Source of the DNA: Cypionkella sp.
GTDB lineage: Bacteria > Pseudomonadota > Alphaproteobacteria > Rhodobacterales > Rhodobacteraceae
Assembly (NCBI GenBank): GCA_018063485.1
Contig: JAGPBG010000169.1
Span: forward strand, 1-5,693
Direction of reading: 5' to 3'
DNA length: 5,693 nucleotides
Part shown: positions 1-5,693 of the stretch, piece by piece
Numbering within the stretch: the stretch's first letter is position 1
Layout: each line of letters starts with the position of its first letter
Program-made: the position numbers and the translations under genes
Notes under the pieces: generated by a model
The model's input: the letters and a program-made list of their open reading frames with translations, nothing else
Told to the model about the DNA's origin: nothing
Database searches by the model: none

Positions 1-292
1 GGTGTGGAGCCCACGCGGCGATATGATCGCCTTTACCAAGCAAGGCGACGGGCGGTTCTACATCGGTGTGATGCGCACCGAAGGCGATGAAGAGCGGCTG
101 TTGACGGCCAGCTTCCTCGATGAGGGTCCGACCTGGGCACCCAATGGCCGCGTGATCATGTTCATGCGCGAATCTGCGGGGGCGGGCGGGCAATCGGGCC
201 TGTTCTCGGTTGATATTTCGGGGCGGAATTTGCGCCAGATCCCGACCGAGGGTGCGGCCTCCGATCCGGCATGGTCACCACTCTTGCCCTGA
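1..292 (+). CDS. tolB: Tol-Pal system protein TolB, C-terminal part (5' end outside window)
   Basis: TolB is the soluble periplasmic beta-propeller of the Tol-Pal complex; it binds Pal and links it to the inner-membrane TolQRA motor. Only about the last 96 residues are present. The reading frame is open from the left edge (first full codon at base 2) to the TGA at 290-292. The visible part carries WD40-like propeller blade motifs: [10 protein letters not shown] at fragment residues 2-11, [12 protein letters not shown] at 43-54 followed by LFSVDISG at 67-74, and the closing SDPAWSPLL at 87-95. These repeated [WA]SP-G-IAF strands are typical of the TolB propeller, and the short ending after the last WSP fits alphaproteobacterial TolB. 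The GTG at 2-4 is an internal valine codon, not a start. Pal follows on the same strand, which supports the assignment. The N-terminal domain, signal peptide and TolA-binding segment cannot be judged. Confidence 0.93.
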   Translation, partial: VWSPRGDMIAFTKQGDGRFYIGVMRTEGDEERLLTASFLDEGPTWAPNGRVIMFMRESAGAGGQSGLFSVDISGRNLRQIPTEGAASDPAWSPLLP

Positions 293-300
293 TAAAACCT

Positions 301-328
301 GCGCCGCACGGGATTCCCACGGCGGCGC
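301..328 (+). promoter_or_regulatory. GC-rich hairpin in the tolB-pal gap
   Basis: GCGCCGC at 301-307 pairs perfectly with GCGGCGC at 322-328. Inside, GGG (310-312) can also pair with CCC (316-318). No T-run follows, so this is not a standard intrinsic terminator. In an RNA it could slow or stabilise transcript ends and let pal accumulate independently of tolB. The stem is seen directly; the role is inference. I saw no convincing promoter in the rest of the 87-base gap. Confidence 0.4.
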
Positions 329-366
329 TGATCTGATATGGTGGCCACAATCGAGCCACAAGAACA

Positions 367-373
367 AAGGAAA
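367..373 (+). promoter_or_regulatory. Ribosome binding site that fixes the pal start
   Basis: AAGGAAA lies six bases upstream of the ATG at 380. It decides against the in-frame ATG at 338, which would put fourteen charged and polar residues in front of the lipoprotein signal and has no good Shine-Dalgarno sequence. Confidence 0.8.
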
Positions 374-379
374 CGGCGT

Positions 380-907
380 ATGACACTTCTTCCAAAGGCC
401 CTGTTGATCGTTGCTGCCCTTGGCCTTGCGGCCTGTAACAACCCTGACCGTTACGGTGCCGGTGGCGCGGGCGGTGCAGGTGGGGCTGGTGGCAACTCTG
501 GCATTGATACCAATGGTTTGGGCGATCCAAGCAATCCGCGCTCGATTGCATATTTCAACCAGACGGTTGGCGATCGGATCTTGTTCGCAATTGACCAATC
601 CACGCTGTCGGGCGAGGCGCGCGGCGTTTTGGCGGGGCAGGCGCAATGGCTGAACACCAATGGCGATTATGCGATCATCATCGAAGGCCATGCCGATGAG
701 CAGGGCACGCGCGAGTATAACCTTGCGCTTGGCGCGCGGCGTGCCGCCGCTGTGCAGGATTATCTGATCAGTCAAGGTGTGGCCCCCAGCCGGATGCGCA
801 CGATTTCCTATGGCAAAGAGCGCCCGATTGAAGTGTGTTCGGAAGAGGCCTGCTATGCCAAGAACCGCCGCGCTGTAACGGTGCTGTCGATGGGCGCGGG
901 GGCGTAA
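380..907 (+). CDS. pal: Peptidoglycan-associated lipoprotein Pal
   Basis: Pal is the outer-membrane lipoprotein of the Tol-Pal system. It binds the diaminopimelate peptide of peptidoglycan and alternates with TolB binding. The 175-residue product starts with a lipoprotein signal: basic K6, a hydrophobic stretch 7-18, and lipobox L16-A-A-C19. The residue after Cys is Asn, not the Asp inner-membrane retention signal, so sorting to the outer membrane is expected. A Gly/Ala linker (26-38) and a polar tether lead to an OmpA-like domain at about 65-170. It contains GHADEQGTREYN at 103-114, with the DAP-contacting Asp expected at 106, and LALGARRAAAV at 115-125, with the conserved Arg at 121. AKNRRAV at 160-166 is the usual C-terminal family motif. 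Length is normal for Pal. Two extra cysteines, C153 and C158, could form a disulfide in the periplasm. The stop codon is three bases before the cpoB ATG, so the two are co-transcribed. Confidence 0.96.
   Translation: MTLLPKALLIVAALGLAACNNPDRYGAGGAGGAGGAGGNSGIDTNGLGDPSNPRSIAYFNQTVGDRILFAIDQSTLSGEARGVLAGQAQWLNTNGDYAIIIEGHADEQGTREYNLALGARRAAAVQDYLISQGVAPSRMRTISYGKERPIEVCSEEACYAKNRRAVTVLSMGAGA
455..493 (+). repeat. Gly/Ala repeat encoding the Pal linker
   Basis: Thirteen codons encode repeated Gly-Ala-Gly units just after the lipidated Cys of Pal. The four Ala codons are GCC, GCG, GCA and GCT, all different. The DNA is therefore not a perfect tandem repeat although the peptide is. The segment is a flexible tether between the membrane anchor and the peptidoglycan-binding domain. 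Confidence 0.75.
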
Positions 908-910
908 GTG

Positions 911-1735
911 ATGCGTTGGCTTGTCCTGTGTCTGGCGCTGATGCCAATGCCTGCCTTGGCCCAGGACAAGGCGCAGACTTTGGCCGACATCAAATCTGAA
1001 TTGACCAGCCTGATGGCACAATTCAACAGTCTGAAATCCGAGCTGGTGAGTTCGGGTGCCGCCAGCAGTGGGGCTGCGGGCGGTGACGCTTTGCAGCGCA
1101 TGGACGCGATTGAAGCCGAGTTGGCGCGGCTGACCAACAAGACCGAAGAGGTGGATGCACGGCTTCGGTCTGTAGTCTCGGATGGCACCAACCGCATCGG
1201 CGATATCGAGTTTCGCTTGTGCGAAGTGACCAAGGGCTGCGATCCGGCCAGTTTGCCGGACACGCCCACCTTGGGCGGAGGCGGTGCTGTGGCGGCGGCG
1301 CCGCAAGTGATACCTGATCCGGCGACGGCTGATTCGGGCGGGGCAGAATTGGCAATTGGCGAGAAAACTGACTTTGACCGGGCCAAGGGGGTGCTCGGTC
1401 AGGGTGACTTTCGTGCCGCCGCGGACCAGTTTGCGGCCTTTACCCAATCCTTTCCTGGCAGCCCGTTAAGCCAGGAAGCCAACCTGTTGCGCGGTGACGC
1501 CCTGAGCCAGTTGGGTGAAACCTCGAATGCGGCGCGGGCCTATCTTGAGGCGTTTTCGGGCAAACCCGATGGGCCGTTTGCCGGTCAGGCGTTGCTGAAA
1601 CTGGGGCAGGCGTTGGGAAGCTTGGGGCAGACGCCCGAAGCATGTGTGACCCTGGGCGAGGTGGGCGTGCGCTTTCCCGGCACCATTGATGCAACCAACG
1701 CCAGTGTCGCGATGCAGGGCTTGGGCTGTTCTTGA
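911..1735 (+). CDS. cpoB: Tol-Pal-associated periplasmic coiled-coil/TPR protein CpoB (YbgF)
   Basis: CpoB links Tol-Pal energised outer-membrane constriction to septal peptidoglycan synthesis in E. coli, where it binds TolA and regulates PBP1B; that role is assumed here by homology. The 274-residue product has a signal peptide, probably cut after A15-L-A17. A first coiled-coil segment has hydrophobic residues in strict 3-4 spacing (L24, I27, L31, L34, F38, L41, L45). A Ser/Ala/Gly-rich break (48-58) and a second heptad segment (about 61-106) follow. A Gly/Ala/Pro linker (115-148) leads to the TPR-type domain: DFDRAKGVLGQGDFRAAADQF from 154, then further helical repeats to about 256. Mature cysteines are C104, C110, C245 and C273. 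ATG 911 was chosen over the GTG at 908, which abuts the pal stop; a G-run at 898-902 can serve as ribosome binding site. The gene lies directly behind pal and its last four bases overlap tilS. Confidence 0.92.
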   Translation: MRWLVLCLALMPMPALAQDKAQTLADIKSELTSLMAQFNSLKSELVSSGAASSGAAGGDALQRMDAIEAELARLTNKTEEVDARLRSVVSDGTNRIGDIEFRLCEVTKGCDPASLPDTPTLGGGGAVAAAPQVIPDPATADSGGAELAIGEKTDFDRAKGVLGQGDFRAAADQFAAFTQSFPGSPLSQEANLLRGDALSQLGETSNAARAYLEAFSGKPDGPFAGQALLKLGQALGSLGQTPEACVTLGEVGVRFPGTIDATNASVAMQGLGCS

Positions 1736-2961
1736 CGGCTGATCTGGTAGCGAAACTCTTGCAAGGCCTGGGGGTGGCGCAAAACGCTCCCCTGGGCCTT
1801 GGTGTTTCCGGTGGCGGCGACTCCTTGGCGATGCTGTATCTGGCGCACAGCGCCGGATTGGAAATCAGGGCGGTGACGGTCGATCATGGGTTGCGCGATG
1901 GGTCTGCTGAAGAGGCCGCGGCGATGGCACGGATTTGCGCCGGGCTGGGTGTTGCCCATAGCACGCTGCGTTGGCAAAGGCCAAAGGGCGCGGGTAATCT
2001 GCAAGATCAGGCGCGGCGAGCGCGGCGGGAATTGATCGGTGATTGGGCGCGCAGGGCGGGTTTGCAGGCCGTCGCGCTGGCCCATACGCAAGATGATGTC
2101 GCCGAGACCTTTCTGATGCGGCTGTCGCGTGGGGCTGGTGTCGACGGCCTGTCGGCAATGGCAGGCGATTGGCACGAAGGCGGTTTGCGCTGGTTGCGTC
2201 CCTTGTTGGGCGTCTCGCGTGCGGGGTTGCGGGCCTATTTGCGCGGGCGCGGGGCACAATGGGCGGATGATCCGAGCAACGAATCCGACCGTTTTCAACG
2301 GGTGCGTGCGCGCAAGGCCTTGATGGTTCTGGCTGACTTTGGCCTGAGCGCGCAACGTCTTGCCGAAGTGGCGGTGCACTTGGAGCAGGCGCGTGTGGCG
2401 CTTGAGCGGGCCGCCGATGCCGCCTCGTGCGGGGTGCTTGGCGAAGAGGCGGGCGCGGTCTGGATTGCGCGCGAGGGGTTTGCGGCGCTGGTGCCAGAAA
2501 TGCAGCGGCGGCTCTTGCACCGGTTGCTTTTGTGGATGGAACCAGCGGATTATGCGCCGCGCGGTGCGGCGGTTGAGCGGTTGCGCCGCGCGCTGCTTGC
2601 AGGGAAGGCGGCCACCTTGGCCGGGTGCCGGTTCGTGGCGCATCACGGCGCGTTGGTGGCGCTGCGCGAAGTCCGGAGCGGTTCGGAGGCGGTGGCACAA
2701 GGAGAGGTGTGGAATCGGGTGTGGCGGATCGAAGGCCCGGTGGTAGCTGGGGCGGAGATCCGGGCGCTAGGGGCCGCCGGGCTGAAGCAATTGCCAGATT
2801 GGCGGCGGCCGAACTTGCCCAGAGCAGCCCTTCTGGTCAGTCCTGCGTTATGGCAGGGCGAGCGACTGGTTGCGGCCCCGGTGGCAAAATTCGGGCCAGA
2901 GTGGCGCTGTCTGCGTGCTCCAGCCGCCGATCAGCTATTTGATTCCGCTTTATCGCATTGA
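1732..2961 (+). CDS. tilS: tRNA(Ile)-lysidine synthase TilS
   Basis: TilS uses ATP and lysine to convert C34 of the CAU-anticodon isoleucine tRNA to lysidine, so that it reads AUA and is charged with isoleucine; it acts in the cytoplasm and is normally essential. The 409-residue product carries the N-type ATP pyrophosphatase P-loop SGGGDS at 26-31, VDHGLR at 50-55, AHTQDDVAETFLMRL at 117-131, RPLL at 156-159 and DDPSN at 179-183 with FQRVRAR at 188-194. The C-terminal part (about 210-409) is Ala/Arg-rich and less conserved, as usual for the tRNA-binding portion. Length fits alphaproteobacterial TilS (E. coli: about 430). The start is TTG at 1732, interlocked with the cpoB stop as TTGA, which suggests translational coupling; the nearest Shine-Dalgarno-like bases (TTGGG, 1721-1725) are weak. 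It is the only in-frame start that leaves a normal N-terminus before the P-loop. The gene ends 83 bases before the ftsH start. Confidence 0.94.
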   Translation: MTADLVAKLLQGLGVAQNAPLGLGVSGGGDSLAMLYLAHSAGLEIRAVTVDHGLRDGSAEEAAAMARICAGLGVAHSTLRWQRPKGAGNLQDQARRARRELIGDWARRAGLQAVALAHTQDDVAETFLMRLSRGAGVDGLSAMAGDWHEGGLRWLRPLLGVSRAGLRAYLRGRGAQWADDPSNESDRFQRVRARKALMVLADFGLSAQRLAEVAVHLEQARVALERAADAASCGVLGEEAGAVWIAREGFAALVPEMQRRLLHRLLLWMEPADYAPRGAAVERLRRALLAGKAATLAGCRFVAHHGALVALREVRSGSEAVAQGEVWNRVWRIEGPVVAGAEIRALGAAGLKQLPDWRRPNLPRAALLVSPALWQGERLVAAPVAKFGPEWRCLRAPAADQLFDSALSH

Positions 2962-2985
2962 ACCCGGTGGAGTTATCTCTATCTT
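2958..2985 (+). promoter_or_regulatory. Possible ftsH promoter
   Basis: TTGAAC at 2958-2963 overlaps the tilS stop codon. It is followed after 16 bases by TATCTT at 2980-2985, a four-of-six match to TATAAT. The TTGAA block and the TCTATCT around the -10 also resemble heat-shock sigma (RpoH) promoters as I recall them in alphaproteobacteria. ftsH is heat-shock controlled in several proteobacteria, so the place makes sense. This is a pattern match only; transcription start mapping would decide it. Confidence 0.35.
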
Positions 2986-2995
2986 AGGGATAACT
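2971..2995 (+). promoter_or_regulatory. Inverted repeat in the ftsH leader
   Basis: AGTTATCTCT (2971-2980) pairs with AGGGATAACT (2986-2995) around a five-base loop, giving ten base pairs with a single G-U. It is AT-rich, unlike the surrounding GC-rich sequence. No T-run follows, so a simple terminator is unlikely. It covers the proposed -10 hexamer, so it could be an operator; alternatively it could be an RNA processing or pausing hairpin in read-through transcripts from tilS. Confidence 0.55.
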
Positions 2996-3004
2996 GCCGC
3001 AGTC

Positions 3005-3030
3005 TGCGCCCCAACGGGTGCCTCGGCGCA
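3005..3030 (+). promoter_or_regulatory. Hairpin directly before the ftsH ribosome binding site
   Basis: TGCGCC (3005-3010) and GGCGCA (3025-3030) form a perfect six-base-pair stem that ends two bases before the AAGGAG at 3033. The stem leaves the Shine-Dalgarno sequence free, so it may keep the site open or affect ribosome loading. The structure is seen; a role in control is inference. Confidence 0.35.
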
Positions 3031-3032
3031 TC

Positions 3033-3038
3033 AAGGAG
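3033..3038 (+). promoter_or_regulatory. Ribosome binding site that fixes the ftsH start
   Basis: AAGGAG sits six bases upstream of GTG 3045. It favours that codon over the in-frame GTG at 3018, which lies upstream of the site, and yields the N-terminus [10 protein letters not shown], with the first membrane segment close to the start as expected for FtsH. Confidence 0.85.
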
Positions 3039-3044
3039 TCTCTC

Positions 3045-4967
3045 GTGGGTAACGCACGAAATATCGCATTCTGGATCGTTTTGCTGTTGCTGGTGCTTGC
3101 GCTGTTCAACGTCTTCAGTGGTGGAACGACCACGCAATCGTCGCGCAATGTCGCCTATTCCGAATTTATCAGCCGGGTTGAGGCCGGGAATGTTGCATCG
3201 GTGACGCTGGATGGCGAACGGGTGAATGTGCGCGGCAAGGATGGCAGCCTTTATTCCACCATCTCCCCGCGCGATGACGGTTTGACCGAGCGGCTGCTCG
3301 GCAAGGGCGTGGAAGTGCGCGCCGAAAGCCAGCAGCAATCGGGTCTGATGTCGTTCCTGTTGCAGTTGCTGCCCTTTTTCTTGCTGATCGGCGTGTGGAT
3401 TTTCTTCATGAACCGGATGCAGGGCGGCGGCAAAGGCGGGGCGATGGGATTTGGCAAATCGCGCGCCAAACTGCTGACCGAAAAGTCGGGCCGCGTGACC
3501 TTTGATGACGTGGCCGGGATTGATGAAGCCAAGGACGAGTTGGAAGAGATCGTTGAATTCCTGCGCAATCCGCAGAAATTCTCGCGTTTGGGCGGAAAGA
3601 TCCCCAAGGGCGCCCTGCTGGTTGGCCCTCCGGGCACCGGCAAGACCTTGCTGGCGCGTGCCATCGCGGGCGAGGCGGGGGTGCCATTCTTTACGATTTC
3701 CGGCTCGGATTTCGTGGAAATGTTCGTGGGCGTGGGGGCAAGTCGAGTGCGCGACATGTTCGAGCAAGCGAAAAAGAGCGCGCCCTGCATCGTGTTCATA
3801 GATGAGATCGACGCTGTGGGCCGGGCGCGCGGCGTTGGCATCGGCGGCGGCAATGATGAGCGTGAGCAGACTTTGAACCAGCTTCTGGTTGAGATGGACG
3901 GCTTTGACGCCAATGAGGGCGTGATCATCGTGGCTGCAACCAACCGTCCCGATGTCCTGGACCCGGCCTTGCTGCGTCCGGGCCGGTTTGACCGCCAGAT
4001 CCAGGTGCCGAACCCCGATATTCGTGGACGTGAGAAGATCCTGTCGGTTCATGCGCGCAAAACGCCGCTGGGGCCGGACGTTGACTTGCGGGTGATTGCG
4101 CGCGGTTGCCCCGGCTTTTCTGGTGCCGATCTGGCCAATCTGGTGAATGAGGCGGCCTTGTTGGCGGCCCGTATCGGACGGCGCTTTGTGACGATGGACG
4201 ACTTCGAGAAGGCCAAGGACAAGGTGATGATGGGGGCCGAGCGCCGTTCGATGGTCATGACCGAAGATGAGAAGAAGTTGACCGCCTATCACGAGGCTGG
4301 CCATGCGATTGTGGGGCTGAACGTGCCGCAGCATGACCCGATCCACAAGGCCACCATCATTCCGCGTGGCCGTGCGCTGGGGATGGTGATGAGCCTTCCC
4401 GAGCGGGATCAGCTTTCGGTGACCTATACCAAATACAAGTCGAAAATCGCGATGGCGATGGGTGGCAAAGTTGCGGAAGAGCTGATTTTCGGAGCCGAGA
4501 ATGTGACATCGGGCGCGACCAGCGACATTCAGCAGGTCAGCCGGATCGCGCGGGCGATGGTGACGCAATTTGGCTTTTCGGATGCTTTGGGTAATGTCGA
4601 TTACGCCGATCAGCGCGAAAGCTATCTGGGCAATTACTCGGGGGGAACCAACCATTCAGGAACCACGCAAAAGCTGATCGACGATGAGGTGAAAAAGATC
4701 GTTGATGAGGGTTACGCCCGTGCCAAGCAGATTCTGACCGAAAAGAATGAGGATTTGCACCGTTTGGCTCAGGGCTTGCTGGAATATGAAACACTCACCG
4801 GCGATCAGATCGGCAAGGTGATTGCTGGCGAAAAGCTGGGTGGGCCAGAAGATGATGGGTTGCCCAAGGATTCGAATGGTCCGGGTGCGGTGGCAATCCC
4901 GAAAACCCGCGCGCGCAAACCAAAGCCCGATAGCGGGGCGGCAGAGCAGCCGGAGCCGCAGGCTTGA
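3045..4967 (+). CDS. ftsH: ATP-dependent zinc metalloprotease FtsH
   Basis: FtsH is a hexameric inner-membrane AAA+ protease that pulls out and degrades misfolded membrane proteins and regulatory proteins; the catalytic parts face the cytoplasm. The 640-residue product has a first membrane helix (about 8-25), a small periplasmic domain (about 26-102) and a second helix (about 103-122). The AAA+ module follows: Walker A GPPGTGKT at 194-201, pore loop FVGVGASR at 227-234, Walker B VFIDEID at 250-256, and the second region of homology [20 protein letters not shown] at 297-316 with Arg fingers R311 and R314. The peptidase domain has the zinc motif HEAGH at 416-420 (catalytic E417) and the likely third zinc ligand D494 in [11 protein letters not shown] polar tail rich in Pro and Lys (about 600-640) ends the protein. 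No key residue is missing and the length is typical. Translation starts at GTG 3045. A separate promoter and structured leader are possible, and a terminator lies 24 bases after the stop. Confidence 0.98.
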   Translation: MGNARNIAFWIVLLLLVLALFNVFSGGTTTQSSRNVAYSEFISRVEAGNVASVTLDGERVNVRGKDGSLYSTISPRDDGLTERLLGKGVEVRAESQQQSGLMSFLLQLLPFFLLIGVWIFFMNRMQGGGKGGAMGFGKSRAKLLTEKSGRVTFDDVAGIDEAKDELEEIVEFLRNPQKFSRLGGKIPKGALLVGPPGTGKTLLARAIAGEAGVPFFTISGSDFVEMFVGVGASRVRDMFEQAKKSAPCIVFIDEIDAVGRARGVGIGGGNDEREQTLNQLLVEMDGFDANEGVIIVAATNRPDVLDPALLRPGRFDRQIQVPNPDIRGREKILSVHARKTPLGPDVDLRVIARGCPGFSGADLANLVNEAALLAARIGRRFVTMDDFEKAKDKVMMGAERRSMVMTEDEKKLTAYHEAGHAIVGLNVPQHDPIHKATIIPRGRALGMVMSLPERDQLSVTYTKYKSKIAMAMGGKVAEELIFGAENVTSGATSDIQQVSRIARAMVTQFGFSDALGNVDYADQRESYLGNYSGGTNHSGTTQKLIDDEVKKIVDEGYARAKQILTEKNEDLHRLAQGLLEYETLTGDQIGKVIAGEKLGGPEDDGLPKDSNGPGAVAIPKTRARKPKPDSGAAEQPEPQA

Positions 4968-4990
4968 TCTTGAGCGACAGCACAGATTGG

Positions 4991-5021
4991 AACCCCGGAG
5001 CCCTTGCAAGGTTTCGGGGTT
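4991..5021 (+). terminator. Probable intrinsic terminator after ftsH
   Basis: AACCCCGGAGCC (4991-5002) pairs with GGTTTCGGGGTT (5010-5021) in a twelve-base-pair stem containing two G-U pairs, with a seven-base loop. TTGCATTT-like sequence follows, a weak T-rich tail. The position 24 bases after the ftsH stop and before the next gene fits the end of the tol-pal-tilS-ftsH unit. The poor T-tract means termination may be partial. Confidence 0.65.
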
Positions 5022-5097
5022 TGCATTTGCGCAGTGTCATGGAGAGTGCCGCTGGTCTGTGTCCGATATGGCGCAATTGCTTTGTGGGGCAGGGGTG

Positions 5098-5693
5098 ATG
5101 AGCGTTCTGCACCCGACAGATTTTTTTGGAGAGATCACCTTTCTGGGCAGGGTTCCGGCCGGGGGGCAATTGGCTTCGGTGGCCTGTGATCGGGCCTTCG
5201 CCGGGCTGAACGGCATCGAGGGCGAGGCCCATGCCGGGGCTACGCGCCGTTCATGCAGCCGCGTTTTGAAACAATATCCGCGTGGAACCGAGATTGCCAA
5301 TACCCGCCAGCTTTCGGTTTTGTCAGAAGAAGAATTAGCGGTGATTTCTGCGGCGATGGGTTTGGTGCGGCTGGATCCGCAACTTGTTGGGGCGAGTCTG
5401 GTGTTGCGCGGCATCCCCGACCTGAGCCACCTGCCCCCCGGATCGCGGCTGCAAGGGCCTTCGGGCGCAACTTTGGTTGTCGATGTCGAAAACGGCCCCT
5501 GTGTCCTGCCCGCCAAGGGAATTGAGGCAGCCCATCCAGGCCATGGCGTGCGGTTCAAACCTGCGGCAAACGGACGGCGGGGGTTTGTGGGGTGGATCGA
5601 ATGCCCCGGCACTCTGCAACTGGGCGAGAAGATGCGTCTGCATGTGCCAAGTCAGGTGCCTTGGGCAGAGATGGGCATGGCATTGTCTGGGGG
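5098..5693 (+). CDS. MOSC-domain protein (3' end outside window)
   Basis: MOSC domains occur in molybdenum cofactor sulfurases and in small stand-alone proteins thought to handle sulfur or molybdopterin-linked substrates; the substrate here cannot be told. The frame is open for 198 codons from ATG 5098 to the right edge with no stop. Visible family features are GIEGEAHAGATR at 39-50 (corresponding to the usual G-x-x-G-D-x-H-x-G), YPRGTEIANTRQLSVLS at 60-76, LVGASLVLRGIPDLSHLPPG at 96-115, the conserved cysteine C135 in VENGPC, and RRGFVGWIECPGTLQLGE at 160-177. No signal peptide or membrane segment is seen, so it is probably cytoplasmic. G-rich sequence at 5086-5095 may serve as ribosome binding site. 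In-frame starts exist at 5068 (ATG) and 5095 (GTG); 5098 was chosen because its N-terminus matches related proteins as I recall them. It follows the ftsH terminator, so it is likely transcribed separately, although I see no clear promoter in 5022-5097. Confidence 0.85.
   Translation, partial: MSVLHPTDFFGEITFLGRVPAGGQLASVACDRAFAGLNGIEGEAHAGATRRSCSRVLKQYPRGTEIANTRQLSVLSEEELAVISAAMGLVRLDPQLVGASLVLRGIPDLSHLPPGSRLQGPSGATLVVDVENGPCVLPAKGIEAAHPGHGVRFKPAANGRRGFVGWIECPGTLQLGEKMRLHVPSQVPWAEMGMALSG

Noticed and set aside
338..379. Upstream ATG start for pal at 338
   Set aside because: It adds fourteen polar residues before the lipoprotein signal and lacks a ribosome binding site, whereas ATG 380 has AAGGAAA at the right distance.
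275..2700. Long minus-strand open frames opposite pal, cpoB and tilS (275-1447, 1585-2700, 1865-2698)
   Set aside because: They cross the boundaries of well-supported plus-strand genes and have low-complexity Arg/Pro/His-rich translations. They are codon-bias shadows.
3018..3044. Upstream GTG start for ftsH at 3018
   Set aside because: It would place the strong AAGGAG inside the coding sequence and add nine residues not expected in FtsH; GTG 3045 fits both signal and family.
2979..4655. Very long minus-strand open frame (558 codons) opposite ftsH
   Set aside because: The plus strand encodes an intact, motif-complete FtsH. The antisense translation is rich in His, Arg and Gln without recognisable domains, as expected for the shadow frame of a GC-rich gene.
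5037..5643. Minus-strand open frames opposite the MOSC gene (5037-5612, 5335-5643)
   Set aside because: The plus strand has clear MOSC motifs across the same region; the antisense products show no recognisable family.
1..5693. Mobile element, CRISPR array, tRNA/rRNA gene or novel defence system
   Set aside because: I saw no terminal inverted repeats, spaced direct repeats, RNA-gene motifs, transposase or effector domains. The genes are contiguous core functions with uniform strand and composition.

Overview
The window looks like a stretch of an alphaproteobacterial chromosome, most likely from the Rhodobacterales (Rhodobacter/Roseobacter relatives). The base composition is GC-rich. The FtsH N-terminus, its C-terminal tail, the CpoB coiled coil and the MOSC protein all resemble what I recall from that group. 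This placement rests on recalled protein similarity, not on a search. All recognisable genes lie on the + strand and are tightly packed.

Layout: the 3' end of tolB (1-292) is followed by an 87-base gap with a GC-rich hairpin. Next come pal (380-907), cpoB/ybgF (911-1735) and tilS (1732-2961, overlapping cpoB by four bases). An 83-base leader with two hairpins and a possible promoter precedes ftsH (3045-4967), which ends at a probable intrinsic terminator (4991-5021). A MOSC-domain gene then starts at about 5098 and runs off the right edge without a stop codon.

The first three genes are the distal part of the Tol-Pal envelope system. TolB is the periplasmic propeller, Pal the outer-membrane lipoprotein that grips peptidoglycan, and CpoB the periplasmic coiled-coil/TPR partner. 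Together they support outer-membrane constriction at division. TilS makes lysidine in the anticodon of tRNA-Ile(CAU), and its start is coupled to the end of cpoB. FtsH is the membrane-anchored AAA+ zinc protease for quality control; all its catalytic motifs are intact. The order tolB-pal-cpoB-tilS-ftsH is, to my knowledge, a common alphaproteobacterial arrangement. The MOSC protein is likely a separate transcription unit of unknown substrate.

This is a core housekeeping region. I see no mobile element, CRISPR array, RNA gene or novel system. The most interesting points are the structured ftsH leader, cysteine pairs in the periplasmic proteins, the unusual tilS start, and the edge-truncated MOSC gene.
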